Origin: Candidatus Undinarchaeales archaeon
Lineage (GTDB): Archaea > SpSt-1190 > JASMDC01
Reading direction: 5' to 3'
Assembly: GCA_030753015.1 (NCBI GenBank)
Contig: JASMDC010000022.1
Span: 1 to 62,794, forward strand
Length of the DNA stretch: 62,794 nucleotides
The translations under genes were made by a program, and so were the position numbers. Positions 25,235 to 34,373 of the stretch are shown here, piece after piece. Under the pieces are notes generated by a model. It saw nothing but the letters and a program-made list of their open reading frames with translations. It was not told where the DNA came from and made no database searches. Positions within the stretch are counted from its first letter, which is position 1, and every line of letters begins with the position of its first letter.

Positions 25235-26212
25235 TTAATTATCTGCGCACGTCGTGCAGGGCCCTTCCCCGTCACTCCTGTGCTGTAACCGCCGGACGAC
25301 CACCCACACGCCCAGCAGGAGCACGGCCACGGCGGTGAGGTTGCCCACCACGTCGTTAACGAGCTCGATGTTCGCACCGAAGATGTAGCCGAGACCCGCC
25401 ATTTCCACGGCCCACACAGCCTCGCCCCCCAGTACGTAAGGGATGAACCGGCTGTACGCGCATCCGTACATGCCCGCGAGGAGGTTGACGGGAATGATGA
25501 GGGGTGTGAAGATGAACCGACTGGTAAAGACGAGCGAGGGCCGGCAGCCGGAGAACGATACACGCTCGGTCTCGATGGCCTTGGCGAGGAAACCGGGTAG
25601 CCGATCGTCGGAGCTCCCCACCTTGGTACCGATGAGATAAAGGATCGTGTCACCGAAGGAGGATCCCAGAGCCGCGATGACCATCACGACATAGAGGTTG
25701 GCGAATCCCCGGGCTGCAAATGCACCGGCCGCGATCACTAGCAGGGAGGAGGGTGCAGGTATGCCTGCTGAAGCGAGCACGACGCCGACAGCGAGGACGG
25801 GGTAGGTGTTGGTGACCAGGCGTGAAAGCAACGCGTCAGATATACCCTTTCCCTCCTCGAGCATAGGTGGCGGAGCGGGAGCGGCCCTGCAGCTGTCGAA
25901 AGCCCTATCGAGGTAGGTGACGAACACACGACGGTCAGTGATGCGGCGGGCTGCTAACACATCCCGGATCTTGGTGGTATCGCATGCGCTCACCGGGACC
26001 TCCAGAGCTATGCACACGCACGCTGTGTCCGTCTCGGTCAGAGATGCGGCATAGGGGACGGACATCCAGCCCCTCAGAGAGGCGACAGTTGCCTCACCGT
26101 ACACAGCCCTCTCCATCAGGGCACGGTAGGCCACCAACGAACGGATACCAAAGAACGCCAGCAGGACCATCATTACGACCAGCCCTGCCCGGAGCGCTTG
26201 TCGCCGTTCCAT
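25235..26212 (-). CDS. DedA-family (VTT domain) membrane protein with extra N-terminal domain
   Basis: The C-terminal two thirds match the DedA/SNARE-associated family, thought to move lipids or act as proton-coupled transporters. Signs are the re-entrant motif PAPSSLLVIAAGAFAARG, GSSFGDTILYLIGTKVG, and FTSRFIFTPLIIPVNLLAG, with family-typical Gly and Arg residues. Before it come a first helix (residues about 10-28) and an ectodomain of roughly 100 residues with four Cys (ACVCIALEVPVSAC and DSCRAAP), not usual for this family. Total length is 325. A TATA-like CTATATATG is near 26247. The Cys-rich domain may be a redox or binding module. Confidence 0.82.
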   Translation of the reverse strand: MERRQALRAGLVVMMVLLAFFGIRSLVAYRALMERAVYGEATVASLRGWMSVPYAASLTETDTACVCIALEVPVSACDTTKIRDVLAARRITDRRVFVTYLDRAFDSCRAAPAPPPMLEEGKGISDALLSRLVTNTYPVLAVGVVLASAGIPAPSSLLVIAAGAFAARGFANLYVVMVIAALGSSFGDTILYLIGTKVGSSDDRLPGFLAKAIETERVSFSGCRPSLVFTSRFIFTPLIIPVNLLAGMYGCAYSRFIPYVLGGEAVWAVEMAGLGYIFGANIELVNDVVGNLTAVAVLLLGVWVVVRRLQHRSDGEGPCTTCADN

Positions 26213-26275
26213 AGCCCTTACCAGCTTAGTGCGAGGAACGTAATCATATATAGCACATTGGGCAGGGCCGACCCA

Positions 26276-26472
26276 AGAGAACGTTTATATACGGAATATC
26301 GCTTGCGAAGTTCTTGTTCCAAACCCCCGTTCCCCTTTTTCTCCTTCTTCCCATGTCAGCGTGAAGAGTGATGGTGAGGTATAACCTACCAGTGGCAGCC
26401 ATGGTCAAGTATAAGAACGGTCCACCCCGCTAGGGGGCCCCAACCAATCTGGAAGAACGGGAAACGGAGGGT
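26276..26472 (+). promoter_or_regulatory. Promoter and possible long leader of the M14 peptidase gene
   Basis: A strong TATA-like ACGTTTATATACGG lies at about 26281-26294, some 180 bases before the ATG at 26473. This is far longer than the leaderless spacing common in this window. A second weaker box (AAGTATAAG) is near 26406. Between them is a pyrimidine-rich run and a 20-codon frame (26371-26433, beginning MVRYNLPVAA). GGAGGG lies just before the ATG. Whether the leader is regulatory is unknown. Confidence 0.4.
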
Positions 26473-27417
26473 ATGGCGATGGATGCGGACGGATACGTCT
26501 TTGATACAGAAGCCGAGAATGTGGATTACCACTCTTACGGCGACCTCACCGATATCCTCGGTTATTATGTCGAGCACTACGGGGACCAGATGAACGTACG
26601 TTCTATCGGCACGACCGAGGAGGGACGCAATATCCCTTCTATCGAGCTCCATACCAAGGGCAAACCGGTGAAAGGTCACATCATCATCGCCGGCGGTCAC
26701 CATGGGACCGAGCCCGCGGGCACCGAGTCGAGCCTGGAGCTCATGGACAAGCTACTCACGTCCGAGACCGAGAAAGGGAAGTACCTGCTGGAAAATTACC
26801 AGATAGACATCATCCCCGCGATGAACGCGGACATGTACGCCCGGCCCTTCCATCCAAAGCTCACCGACCCCATGAGCGCAAAGCACTACCCGGAGTACCG
26901 CCAGTACGACAATGCGACTGGTGACGCTACCAATCATTACTACAAGGGTCAGATGCGGGACCCGTTCTTCGGCTACGTGGTCAACGACGATCCTGCAAAG
27001 GAGACCTATGCGGTCGCTGATTACGTCAAGGAGATCGCCAAGGACAACGACATCCTTCTCACCCTCGACCTCCACGAGACGCCGGGGATGGACGGCTTCC
27101 TTGTCATCCGCGAGAACCAGAAGGAAAAGCTCGGCGGACGTATCGTCCAGCGCATGCACCAAAAAGGCTACCCCCTCCTGAGTGCCTTTGAGCGGACCGA
27201 GCAGGGCGTGCTCCATGACGGGCTCCTGGAGGCGGGCGAACCCTACTCGGACACCTACCACATGGTGTTCTCAGGTTACTGTGCCCGTCATGACGCCAAG
27301 CACAACCTCACCTTTGAGACGCCGAGCCAGATAGCGCTCAAGCACCGGGTCAATATGAACCTCATCGCTGCTGAGCAGGCCATCGACGACGCCGTGTTCA
27401 AGGAAATGCTGCAATAG
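26473..27417 (+). CDS. M14-family zinc carboxypeptidase/desuccinylase-like
   Basis: This 314-residue protein looks like a zinc-dependent M14 peptidase or AstE/ASPA-like deacylase. The first zinc site GGHHGTEPAGTE gives the HxxE pair, and LLTLDLHETPGMDG supplies the third zinc His. The start section FDTEAENVDYHSYGDL and SIGTTEEGRNIPSIEL resemble carboxypeptidase N-termini (strand plus EGR substrate loop). FETPSQIALKHRVNMN at the end holds a plausible catalytic Glu. It has no signal peptide, so it is probably cytosolic. The substrate cannot be told from sequence. It stands alone on the plus strand. Confidence 0.8.
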   Translation: MAMDADGYVFDTEAENVDYHSYGDLTDILGYYVEHYGDQMNVRSIGTTEEGRNIPSIELHTKGKPVKGHIIIAGGHHGTEPAGTESSLELMDKLLTSETEKGKYLLENYQIDIIPAMNADMYARPFHPKLTDPMSAKHYPEYRQYDNATGDATNHYYKGQMRDPFFGYVVNDDPAKETYAVADYVKEIAKDNDILLTLDLHETPGMDGFLVIRENQKEKLGGRIVQRMHQKGYPLLSAFERTEQGVLHDGLLEAGEPYSDTYHMVFSGYCARHDAKHNLTFETPSQIALKHRVNMNLIAAEQAIDDAVFKEMLQ

Positions 27418-27456
27418 CTTGCCTGTGAAACTGGTTTCACTCGCGATGAGGCGACA

Positions 27457-28125
27457 TCAGCCGAGCAGGTAGCCTTGGATGTACTCGGGAACGTCCGTGC
27501 TGTAGTCGGCCTTTACCTGGACATCGCCGAGGTCACGCTCCTTGTCCGAGATGACGCAGATTCCCAGGCCGTCTCCCTCGCTCACCCTGTCGAAGGCGTA
27601 CCTGTCCGTAACACCGTCCCCCAGGTAGATGACGTCCTTCATGTCCACGTGCTCTTCGTCAGCGATGCGGTCGAGGAACTCGGGCTTCAATGTAGGCTCG
27701 AGGGCGTACGCTATCCCCGTGGGTGTGTCGTTGGTGCTGTAGTTCAGCCGTGTACCGTAGATGCCATCCATCTCGTCGGCGAACGAGAGATTGTCCGCGA
27801 CGTCCTTCAGGCCGGTGGAGACCAGGTAAAAAGAGAACTCGATGTCGTGCTCGGCACCCCACTCACGCATACGTGAGAAGAAGCTTTCCACACCGTCATA
27901 GAGGTCGAGCCGACCACCCAACTCCGCGAGGTAGCCTCGATCGAGCTCGATACGCTCGTCCTCGAGAAGGGGATTGACGTAGTTCTGGGTGAAGGTGTCG
28001 GGCGACTCCTTATCGTTCTTCTTGACCTTTGTCCAGTACTCGCTTGAGGGTACACCGAAGTCGTTGAGGATGGGCCCCTCCATGCTCTCCACGGTAAGTG
28101 TCTTGTCCACGTCCGCGACGATCAC
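27457..28125 (-). CDS. HAD-superfamily phosphatase
   Basis: This 222-residue HAD-fold hydrolase has motif I at the very start (IVADVDKTLT, nucleophile Asp5 and acid Asp7), motif II LVSTGL with the Thr/Ser, and motif IV YLGDGVTDRYAF. A long helical cap lies between motifs I and II (WTKVKKNDKESPDTFTQNY). It resembles phosphoserine phosphatase-like members, but the substrate is not clear. The GTG at 28125 is used as start because it leaves the motif I strand only a few residues from the N-terminus. A CTG four codons upstream is also possible. The TATA-like box is near 28212. Confidence 0.82.
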   Translation of the reverse strand: MIVADVDKTLTVESMEGPILNDFGVPSSEYWTKVKKNDKESPDTFTQNYVNPLLEDERIELDRGYLAELGGRLDLYDGVESFFSRMREWGAEHDIEFSFYLVSTGLKDVADNLSFADEMDGIYGTRLNYSTNDTPTGIAYALEPTLKPEFLDRIADEEHVDMKDVIYLGDGVTDRYAFDRVSEGDGLGICVISDKERDLGDVQVKADYSTDVPEYIQGYLLG

Positions 28126-28237
28126 GACCTTCCTCAGTCAGTTCACCCCATCCCCGCGACAGCATTCACTGACGCGGCGGATGTCAAGGATGACGCCCCG
28201 GGCCCGTTATATACGTTTCCTTTCAATGAGCGGAAGG

Positions 28238-28780
28238 TCACACCGGGAGATCCTCGCGTTCATCGCGGAGCTCCCTGATACGATGCCTGAGCTCGTCCAC
28301 AGGGTCCGCCAGGTAACGTCCGACGGCGAGCAGCGTGACGACCGTGGTGTCCTTGTCCAGTTTCAGGGCGGCATGGACCTTATTACGGTCGAAACCCGTC
28401 AGCGGCTCGAGCACGATACCAAGGTCCGTCCCCCTCATGATCATGAAGCCGGTGGCAATACCAACATCAAAGAAGTGCCATGAGGCCTCCTCGGGGACAC
28501 ACCCCTTCCTCTTCGATGCGAGCACGGCCACGAACATGGACGCAGTGCTGGCCCAGACGAGATTCTCTTCCAGCGCGTCCCGCACGAGCTCGAGCGATCG
28601 TTCCCCGTACACGAACTCGAACCGCCAACTCTCTTGGCTGAAGCACGAGGGCGCCATCTGGGCGCTCGCCACGAGGTTCTGCACGAGCTCCTCTCTCACG
28701 ACCAGCGGCTGCAATGGCCGGCAGGCGTGGGTGTCGCAGAACGTGTTCCCTTTCTTCTTCGATGACTTCTTCTTCACCAT
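28238..28780 (-). CDS. Nitroreductase-family protein
   Basis: This 180-residue protein fits the FMN-dependent nitroreductase family. The FMN-binding Arg appears in ACRPLQPLVVREELV, followed by the helix LVQNLVASAQMAPSCFSQESW with the family's APSxxNxQ-like pattern, and later FFDVGIATGFMIMRG. The N-terminus is Lys-rich. The start ATG 28780 is 15 bases past the ferritin-like gene's stop and preceded by GGGGGGA, so the two genes share a transcript. Cys in the FMN strand and the short length suggest a compact member. Redox defence is a plausible role given its partner. Confidence 0.78.
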   Translation of the reverse strand: MVKKKSSKKKGNTFCDTHACRPLQPLVVREELVQNLVASAQMAPSCFSQESWRFEFVYGERSLELVRDALEENLVWASTASMFVAVLASKRKGCVPEEASWHFFDVGIATGFMIMRGTDLGIVLEPLTGFDRNKVHAALKLDKDTTVVTLLAVGRYLADPVDELRHRIRELRDEREDLPV

Positions 28781-28795
28781 TCTAAGTCCCCCCAC

Positions 28796-29299
28796 TCAGC
28801 TCTGCATCCGGAAGTCGTCCACTTGGGCAAAGATGCCATCGAGCAGGTCGTAATGAGTGCGCTCGAAGGCCGCCAGCAAGGCGAAGAATCCGGCGATCTC
28901 GGTGTCGTTGGCGAACCGGTGCGCCAGCTCTCGGTACAGGTCCTCTGCCTGACGTTCCACACGCATGGCGCCTAGGAGCAGCTGTATCTGCTCGGCCGTC
29001 GGCTCGACCTCCCCACTGACCTTCACCATCACTTCCTCAACCTTCCGCTTGAAGGCGGCCTGGGCATCGTCGGGCACTGCGGACGAATCCTGTGTCTTAC
29101 CGAACGACTTGAGGTGGTCGACGTGGGACAGCTCTTCAGATGCGAGGAACTCCAGAAGGTCCACCAGATGCTTGTTCGTCACCCTCTCCTGCAGTGCCTG
29201 ATAGAACGTGCGGGTCCTGTTCTCGAAGTCGATGGCGATGGCCACCGCGTCGCTTACGTGCGAGATGTCCTTTTCTCGGGCAAGGAGGTCGTCGACCAT
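28796..29299 (-). CDS. Ferritin-like/rubrerythrin-family protein
   Basis: This 167-residue four-helix protein has carboxylate/His motifs of a di-iron site: AIAIDFENRTRTFY (helix 1), ASEELSHVDHL (E-x2-H on helix 2), AMRVERQAEDLYRELA (helix 3) and AAFERTHYDLLD (E-x2-H on helix 4). There is no C-terminal rubredoxin domain. It probably scavenges peroxide or stores iron. The start ATG 29299 is 26 bases after CTTTTTATTTAG, and the longer frame would begin within the promoter. It leads a two-gene transcript with the nitroreductase. Confidence 0.86.
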   Translation of the reverse strand: MVDDLLAREKDISHVSDAVAIAIDFENRTRTFYQALQERVTNKHLVDLLEFLASEELSHVDHLKSFGKTQDSSAVPDDAQAAFKRKVEEVMVKVSGEVEPTAEQIQLLLGAMRVERQAEDLYRELAHRFANDTEIAGFFALLAAFERTHYDLLDGIFAQVDDFRMQS

Positions 29300-29390
29300 A
29301 GGTCCTGTTATGACCATCTAAATAAAAAGAGTGCGGCCGGGTCGTGATGGCGAGGAAAGGTTTATCAAAGCCCCGTCGCCTGCCCCTTGA

Positions 29391-30893
29391 GTGAGAGGGG
29401 GGACCGAGGATCTGGGAACGGCGCCTATCACACCGCTACTGTTACGATTGAGCTTGCCGAGCATCGTGGCCATGTTCGTGCAGTCGCTGTACAACGTAGT
29501 GGACACCTTTTGGATCGCCCGCCTGAGCGCTCTTGCTGTAGGGGGCTTGACCATCGTGTTCCCTCTACAAATGATCTTCGTTGCCCTGGGCGTGGGTTCG
29601 GGTGTGGGCCTCAACTCCTACATATCTCGGCGTTTCGGTGCCAAGGATCCTGAGGCAGCCTCCCTTGCGGCGGCGCAGGTGTTCTTCCTGGCCTCTTTCC
29701 TGGGATTCGCGGTCATCCTCGCCGCCCGCCTGCTCACCGATCCCGTGCTCTCGCTCTTTGGTGCCACCTCCGAGCTGCGCCCCATCGCCGCAAGCTACCT
29801 GCGTCTGGTGTGCTTCGGCGCTCCATTCCTCTTCTTCAACATGATGGCGAACAACCTCTTCCGCGCCCAGGGGGACGCGCTCAGGCCCATGCTCGTCATG
29901 CTCACGGGCGCCGTCACGAACATCATCCTCGATCCACTCCTCATCTTCGGATCCGACGGGCTCTCCATCCTCGGCACACACGGCGCGGCGGTGGGAGTGC
30001 GCGTTTCCTGGCTGCTGGGGGCCGTTGGCATGGGGCCGATCCCGGCCATGGGTGTCGAGGGCGCCGCCATCGCCACCACGTTCTCACAGATGCTGGGTTC
30101 GATGGTTTGCCTCTTCTTCCTCCTCAATCGCACGAGCTACACCTTCACGCGCCGTTCCATGTACCCCGACCTGGCGGTGCTTGTCAAGGTGTACGCTGTG
30201 GGAGCGCCGGCTGCGGTCATGCAGCTGATGATGAGCTTGGTCATCACCGTGTTCAACCACGTGCTGGGGGGGTTCGGGAACCTGGCCATCGCCGCCTTCG
30301 GCCTGGACTTCCGCATCATGAGCCTGTTCTTCATGCCCGTGTTCGGCCTGTCCCAGGGGCTGATGCCCATCGTGGGATTCAACTTCGGAGCCAAGCGGTA
30401 CGACAGGCTCTGGGAGGCCGTGCGTACTGCCACCTTCATCGCCATAGGCGTCGGTCTGCTCACCGTGATGGCGATGCAGCTCCTTGCCCGCCCCGTGCTC
30501 GTCCTCATCTCCAACGACGATGCACTCGTAGACATGGCTACCCCCGCCCTAAAGCTCCTGATCCTGTCCGTCCCCCTGGTCGCCATACAGGTAATGTGGC
30601 TCATAACCTACCAGGCCTTAGGTCGGGGCACGACGGCCCTCTTCCTCGGTGCCGTTCGCCAGATCGGCTTGCTCATACCCCTCCTCCTCATCCTCCCGGG
30701 TAGGTTCGGGGTGACGGGCGTATGGATGGCGATGCCCATGGCGGACCTCGGGGGTCTACTCGTGATGGTGTATGCTATCTACACGTTGAAGAGAGAGATG
30801 GGGAAAGGGAAGGATCGGGTGGAACCGGACGGCCCGTCCGAGGACAACGTGTCCGACGAATCCCAAGAGACCCTGGCCCCGAGTGAGCTTTAA
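29391..30893 (+). CDS. MATE-family multidrug/metabolite efflux transporter
   Basis: This 500-residue protein has twelve hydrophobic helices in two homologous halves. It opens with the family's PITPLLLRLSLPSIVAMFVQ segment and the conserved LYNVVDTFWIARLS. The second half has AVMQLMMSLVITVFNHVLGG and the P/G-rich GLSQGLMPIVGFNFGAKRYDR motif typical of the NorM/DinF group. It exports drugs or metabolites by Na+ or H+ antiport. The start is GTG 29391, 28 bases after the TATA-like GGTTTATC, so it is leaderless. The C-terminal tail is hydrophilic and acidic. Confidence 0.94.
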   Translation: MRGGTEDLGTAPITPLLLRLSLPSIVAMFVQSLYNVVDTFWIARLSALAVGGLTIVFPLQMIFVALGVGSGVGLNSYISRRFGAKDPEAASLAAAQVFFLASFLGFAVILAARLLTDPVLSLFGATSELRPIAASYLRLVCFGAPFLFFNMMANNLFRAQGDALRPMLVMLTGAVTNIILDPLLIFGSDGLSILGTHGAAVGVRVSWLLGAVGMGPIPAMGVEGAAIATTFSQMLGSMVCLFFLLNRTSYTFTRRSMYPDLAVLVKVYAVGAPAAVMQLMMSLVITVFNHVLGGFGNLAIAAFGLDFRIMSLFFMPVFGLSQGLMPIVGFNFGAKRYDRLWEAVRTATFIAIGVGLLTVMAMQLLARPVLVLISNDDALVDMATPALKLLILSVPLVAIQVMWLITYQALGRGTTALFLGAVRQIGLLIPLLLILPGRFGVTGVWMAMPMADLGGLLVMVYAIYTLKREMGKGKDRVEPDGPSEDNVSDESQETLAPSEL

Positions 30894-30920
30894 TAAAGGA
30901 TGCACTCCCCCCGGAACGCT

Positions 30921-32300
30921 ATGCGACTGAGCTTCCACGGCGCGGCGAAAATCGTCACAGGTTCATGCTACCTGCTGGAGGTCGGTAAGGATAAGGTCCT
31001 CATCGATTGCGGGATGTTCCAAGGCCGGAAGGAGGTCACGCGTAAGAACTACGAGGGATTCGGCTTCGATCCCTCCCGCGTCACCGCTCTCATCCTCACA
31101 CACGCCCACATCGACCACTCAGGTCTCATCCCAAAGCTCGTCAAGGATGGTTTCAAGGGTACCATCTGGAGCACGGAGCCCACACATGACCTGTGTCAGA
31201 TCATGTTCGCGGACTCGGCCCATGTCATCGCCCGGGACACGGAGCACGAGAACCGGCGCCGCCAGCGCCAGAAGCTACCCCCTCGTCGTCCCCTTTATTC
31301 ATCAGAAGACGCGAAGGCCGCAGTGAAGCACTTCAAGCCCGTGGAGTACGACGAGGAGATCAGAGTGACCCGGAACATCCGGGCCCGCTTCAGGAACGCA
31401 GGCCATATCCTCGGCTCGGCCATCATCGAGCTGTGGGCCAATGAGGGGGACCGCGAGGTCAAGCTCGTGTTCTCAGGCGACCTCGGTCAGAGGAACGCAC
31501 CGCTGGTGAGAGATCCGACCATCATCGAGGATACCGACTACCTCATCGTCGAGTCGACGTACGGCGACCGGCTCCACGAGGGCGTCGAGGACCGGCGCCG
31601 CACCATGGCCCGTATCTTCCGTGAGACATACGATAGGGGAGGGCGGGTGATGATCCCGTCGTTCGCAGTGGAACGCACTCAGGAGCTCCTGTACGGGATG
31701 AACGAGCTCTTGCGCGACGGTGAGATGCCCGAAATGCTCGTATTCCTGGACAGCCCTCTTGCCATCAAGGCCACCAAAATCTTCTCGAAGCACACGGACT
31801 GGTTCGACCCGAAGAACATGGACGCGTTCGAGACGCCCTTCCGGTTCAAAGGGCTCGTGTTCACCCAGGCCACCGCCGACTCTGTGAGCCTGAATGAGTA
31901 CGACGAGCCGTGCGTGATCATCGCCGGGAGCGGGATGTGCACTGCTGGCCGGATCCGCCACCACATCCGCCACGGTATCGGCAATCCCCGCAACTCTGTG
32001 ATCTTCGTTGGGTTCCAGGCCGAAGGTACACTGGGCCATCACCTCCTCGACGGTGCCGAGACGATCCGTATGATGGGATACGAGTTCGACGTCAACGCCA
32101 AGATCGAGCAGATCGAGGGTTTTTCCGCCCACGCCGACTACAAGGACCTGGAACACTGGGTGTCCAGCTTTTCAAAGCCCCCACGGAAAGTGTTCATCGT
32201 CCACGGCGAGGAGCGGTCGGCAGTAGCGTTCAAGGAGCGGCTCGAGGAGCGTGACCTTACCTGTGCCATCCCCTCGATGGGCGACAAGGTCGACCTCTAG
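30921..32300 (+). CDS. Beta-CASP metallo-beta-lactamase ribonuclease
   Basis: This 459-residue protein is a zinc-dependent nuclease of the MBL/beta-CASP family, related to eukaryotic CPSF73 and archaeal aCPSF2. The MBL motif HAHIDHSG (residues 61-68) holds the zinc ligands, GHILGSAIIEL and FSGDLGQ follow, and the beta-CASP part has MIPSFAVERTQELL, GSGMCTAGRI, VGFQAEGTLG and the C-terminal FSAHADYKDL. It lacks N-terminal KH domains, so it is of the aCPSF2/aRNase J-like size class. It probably acts in RNA maturation or decay. The start ATG 30921 is 28 bases from TTTAATAAAGG. Confidence 0.93.
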   Translation: MRLSFHGAAKIVTGSCYLLEVGKDKVLIDCGMFQGRKEVTRKNYEGFGFDPSRVTALILTHAHIDHSGLIPKLVKDGFKGTIWSTEPTHDLCQIMFADSAHVIARDTEHENRRRQRQKLPPRRPLYSSEDAKAAVKHFKPVEYDEEIRVTRNIRARFRNAGHILGSAIIELWANEGDREVKLVFSGDLGQRNAPLVRDPTIIEDTDYLIVESTYGDRLHEGVEDRRRTMARIFRETYDRGGRVMIPSFAVERTQELLYGMNELLRDGEMPEMLVFLDSPLAIKATKIFSKHTDWFDPKNMDAFETPFRFKGLVFTQATADSVSLNEYDEPCVIIAGSGMCTAGRIRHHIRHGIGNPRNSVIFVGFQAEGTLGHHLLDGAETIRMMGYEFDVNAKIEQIEGFSAHADYKDLEHWVSSFSKPPRKVFIVHGEERSAVAFKERLEERDLTCAIPSMGDKVDL

Positions 32301-32366
32301 GGACGACCGCCGTTCCGGTCCGGAGAGAAACAAGTTATATATTCAGGTTCCGCTGCTTTCTTCAAC

Positions 32367-33197
32367 ATGTACGGGGTACAGGAGCTCGAGATTCACGTCG
32401 AGGACGGCCCCGAGGAAATGGAGCGGTACGTTGTCGACCATGGTGTTCGCGCCTTCGAGATAGCTACTTTCGACTATGAGGACAAGATCGACGAGCTCAT
32501 ATCGCTCAAGGAGCGGTACGGCATCTATATCTCGGCCCACGCTCCTCACCTCTACTCTAACGGTGTCGATCTCGCTACGAGCGACGAGTCCCTCCGCCAG
32601 TACAGCATCGAGGAGATCAAGAAGGCCGTGCTCATCGCCGAGCAGATCGGCTCCGAGACCCTGGTAACGCATATCGGCGTGTATGAGGACGACCGGGCAG
32701 ATGGCCTTGAGCGCACCATCGACTCGTACAACCAGATCGCCGCGTTCGCCAGCGAACATAACGTTGACGTGCTCGTCGAGAACCTCCCGTACAAGATGAT
32801 CGACAACAATGAGCAGGATACGGGACGTATCTACGTAGGCGCCACCATCGAGGAGCTCCGGGAGATCGCGGACCGTACCGGGCTCGGGCTCACCTACGAC
32901 GTGGGCCATCTTTTCGTCAGCTGCTTCTCACGCGGTACGGACTACTACGAGGAGGACGCGCGCGTGTGGGATGAACTGGGTGATGTCGTGAAACACGTCC
33001 ACCTCTACGACACCTGGCTCGAGGACCACGACAAGCACCAGCCCATCGGGAAGGCCGACATGGATGTGGAGCGCGTGGTCCAGACGATGAGGGATGCAGG
33101 GTACGAGGGCCGTGTCGTGCTTGAGATCGCCGGTAACATGGAAGAGCGGCTCGACTCCTACGAGAAGGCAGCGGAATATCTGGAGCGGGAAGAGTAG
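32367..33197 (+). CDS. TIM-barrel sugar isomerase/AP-endonuclease-like protein
   Basis: This 276-residue protein belongs to the xylose isomerase-like TIM-barrel superfamily (AP_endonuc_2). Barrel strands with metal-ligand motifs are visible: ISAHAPHLYSNG, LVTHIGVYEDD, VLVENLPYKM (Glu), LTYDVGHLFV (Asp, His), VKHVHLYDTWLEDHD and VVLEIAGNME (Glu). It therefore retains a metal site and may isomerise a sugar phosphate or cleave abasic DNA. The sequence does not decide between these. The ATG at 32367 is 29 bases after AGTTATATATTC. Confidence 0.85.
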   Translation: MYGVQELEIHVEDGPEEMERYVVDHGVRAFEIATFDYEDKIDELISLKERYGIYISAHAPHLYSNGVDLATSDESLRQYSIEEIKKAVLIAEQIGSETLVTHIGVYEDDRADGLERTIDSYNQIAAFASEHNVDVLVENLPYKMIDNNEQDTGRIYVGATIEELREIADRTGLGLTYDVGHLFVSCFSRGTDYYEEDARVWDELGDVVKHVHLYDTWLEDHDKHQPIGKADMDVERVVQTMRDAGYEGRVVLEIAGNMEERLDSYEKAAEYLEREE

Positions 33198-33245
33198 CGA
33201 GTCAGGTACGTCCCCTTTACGACAACATCGCGTTCGTCAGAGAGA

Positions 33246-34373
33246 CTAGTACATCTCGCCCAAGAGCGCTGTGAGCTCGGTGCGAGGTGCGCGCACGGTG
33301 ATGAGCCGGGTGTTGCCTCGCTGGCCCTTGCCGCTCAGACGCGAGGAGAGGATGCGCAGCGACTCTAGGTTCGCCAGGTACTTGCGGAAGGTACGTTCGG
33401 CGACTACCCCTCCCTTCTCCTTGTAGGCGCCGAACACAGTCCCCGTCGTGGCGGGCGTCGTGTCCTGCTCGGTGAGAGCGAGCACGGTGCGCAGGATGGC
33501 GCGTTCCTCATCGGTGATCCCTTGGAGGTCCAGCTTGAGACGAGCGCTCCGCACTCTGCCCAGGACGGCCTTGACATGATCGGCACCAACACGGTCGGTA
33601 CCCGCACGCTCTGCCTCACGACCGGCCTTGAGCAGGCAGTCTAGTCCCAGCCGAACGTCACCGCCGCTCTCGGCGGTGAACCTTGCGACCACGCCCACGA
33701 TCGCGGGATCGCAGGCACCGGGGAGGAAGGCCATGCGCGCGCGTTCGCCCAGGATGTCCTTCAGCTCATCGTACCCGTAGGCAGCGAAGGCCACCTCCTC
33801 GTAACTGAGCGAGGACCGGACCCTCGCATCGAAGTTGCGGAAGGCGTAGGGATCGTTCGAGATGAGGATGAGACCAAGGTTCACCTCGGAGCGGAGGAGA
33901 TCGTAGAGCACATCGCCCTCCTTGCCTGCCAACCGGTCCACCTCGTCCAGGGCGATGACGTAACCGTCGGCCTTCCTGTCCAAGCGGTAGAGGAGCCGGT
34001 CGTACACCTCGTCCGTGGAGAGACCCTGACGGGGGACTATCTCCCCGAGAGCCGTGAGGAGCTCGACGAGCACACCGTGCCTGGTATTCTTGCTCCAGCA
34101 ATTGAGGTAGAGCACCTTGACGCTGGAGGTCTGGTCGCCCATGTGGGTGAGCACCGTCCTGGTCACAGCGGTCTTTCCGATCCCAGGAGCCCCGTGAAGG
34201 AACACGTGGACAGGACGCCCCCCGCTGATGAGCGGGCTGACACAGTCCGCCACGACGTGCATCTCGTTCTCTCTATGCGGAAGCTCGTCCGGCAAGAAGT
34301 CGTGGAGGAGCACATGGTCTCCGTCGTCGCCGCGGAACACACCGCGCTCCGGTCCGTCGAACAGGTTCCTCAC
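33246..34373 (-). CDS. cdc6: Orc1/Cdc6 replication initiator
   Basis: This 375-residue AAA+ protein is an archaeal origin-binding initiator and helicase loader. It has Walker A HGAPGIGKTAVTR (residues 60-72), Walker B YVIALDEVDRL, sensor 1 LILISNDPYAF, an arginine-containing RVRSSLSYEEVAF, sensor 2 in GGDVRLGLDCLLKAG, and a C-terminal winged helix (YKEKGGVVAERTFRKYLANL). The start is GTG 34373, overlapping the upstream DUF434-like gene by four bases. A longer frame exists upstream but would read antisense-like sequence across that gene. An AT-rich tract 1 kb upstream is a candidate origin. Confidence 0.93.
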   Translation of the reverse strand: MRNLFDGPERGVFRGDDGDHVLLHDFLPDELPHRENEMHVVADCVSPLISGGRPVHVFLHGAPGIGKTAVTRTVLTHMGDQTSSVKVLYLNCWSKNTRHGVLVELLTALGEIVPRQGLSTDEVYDRLLYRLDRKADGYVIALDEVDRLAGKEGDVLYDLLRSEVNLGLILISNDPYAFRNFDARVRSSLSYEEVAFAAYGYDELKDILGERARMAFLPGACDPAIVGVVARFTAESGGDVRLGLDCLLKAGREAERAGTDRVGADHVKAVLGRVRSARLKLDLQGITDEERAILRTVLALTEQDTTPATTGTVFGAYKEKGGVVAERTFRKYLANLESLRILSSRLSGKGQRGNTRLITVRAPRTELTALLGEMY

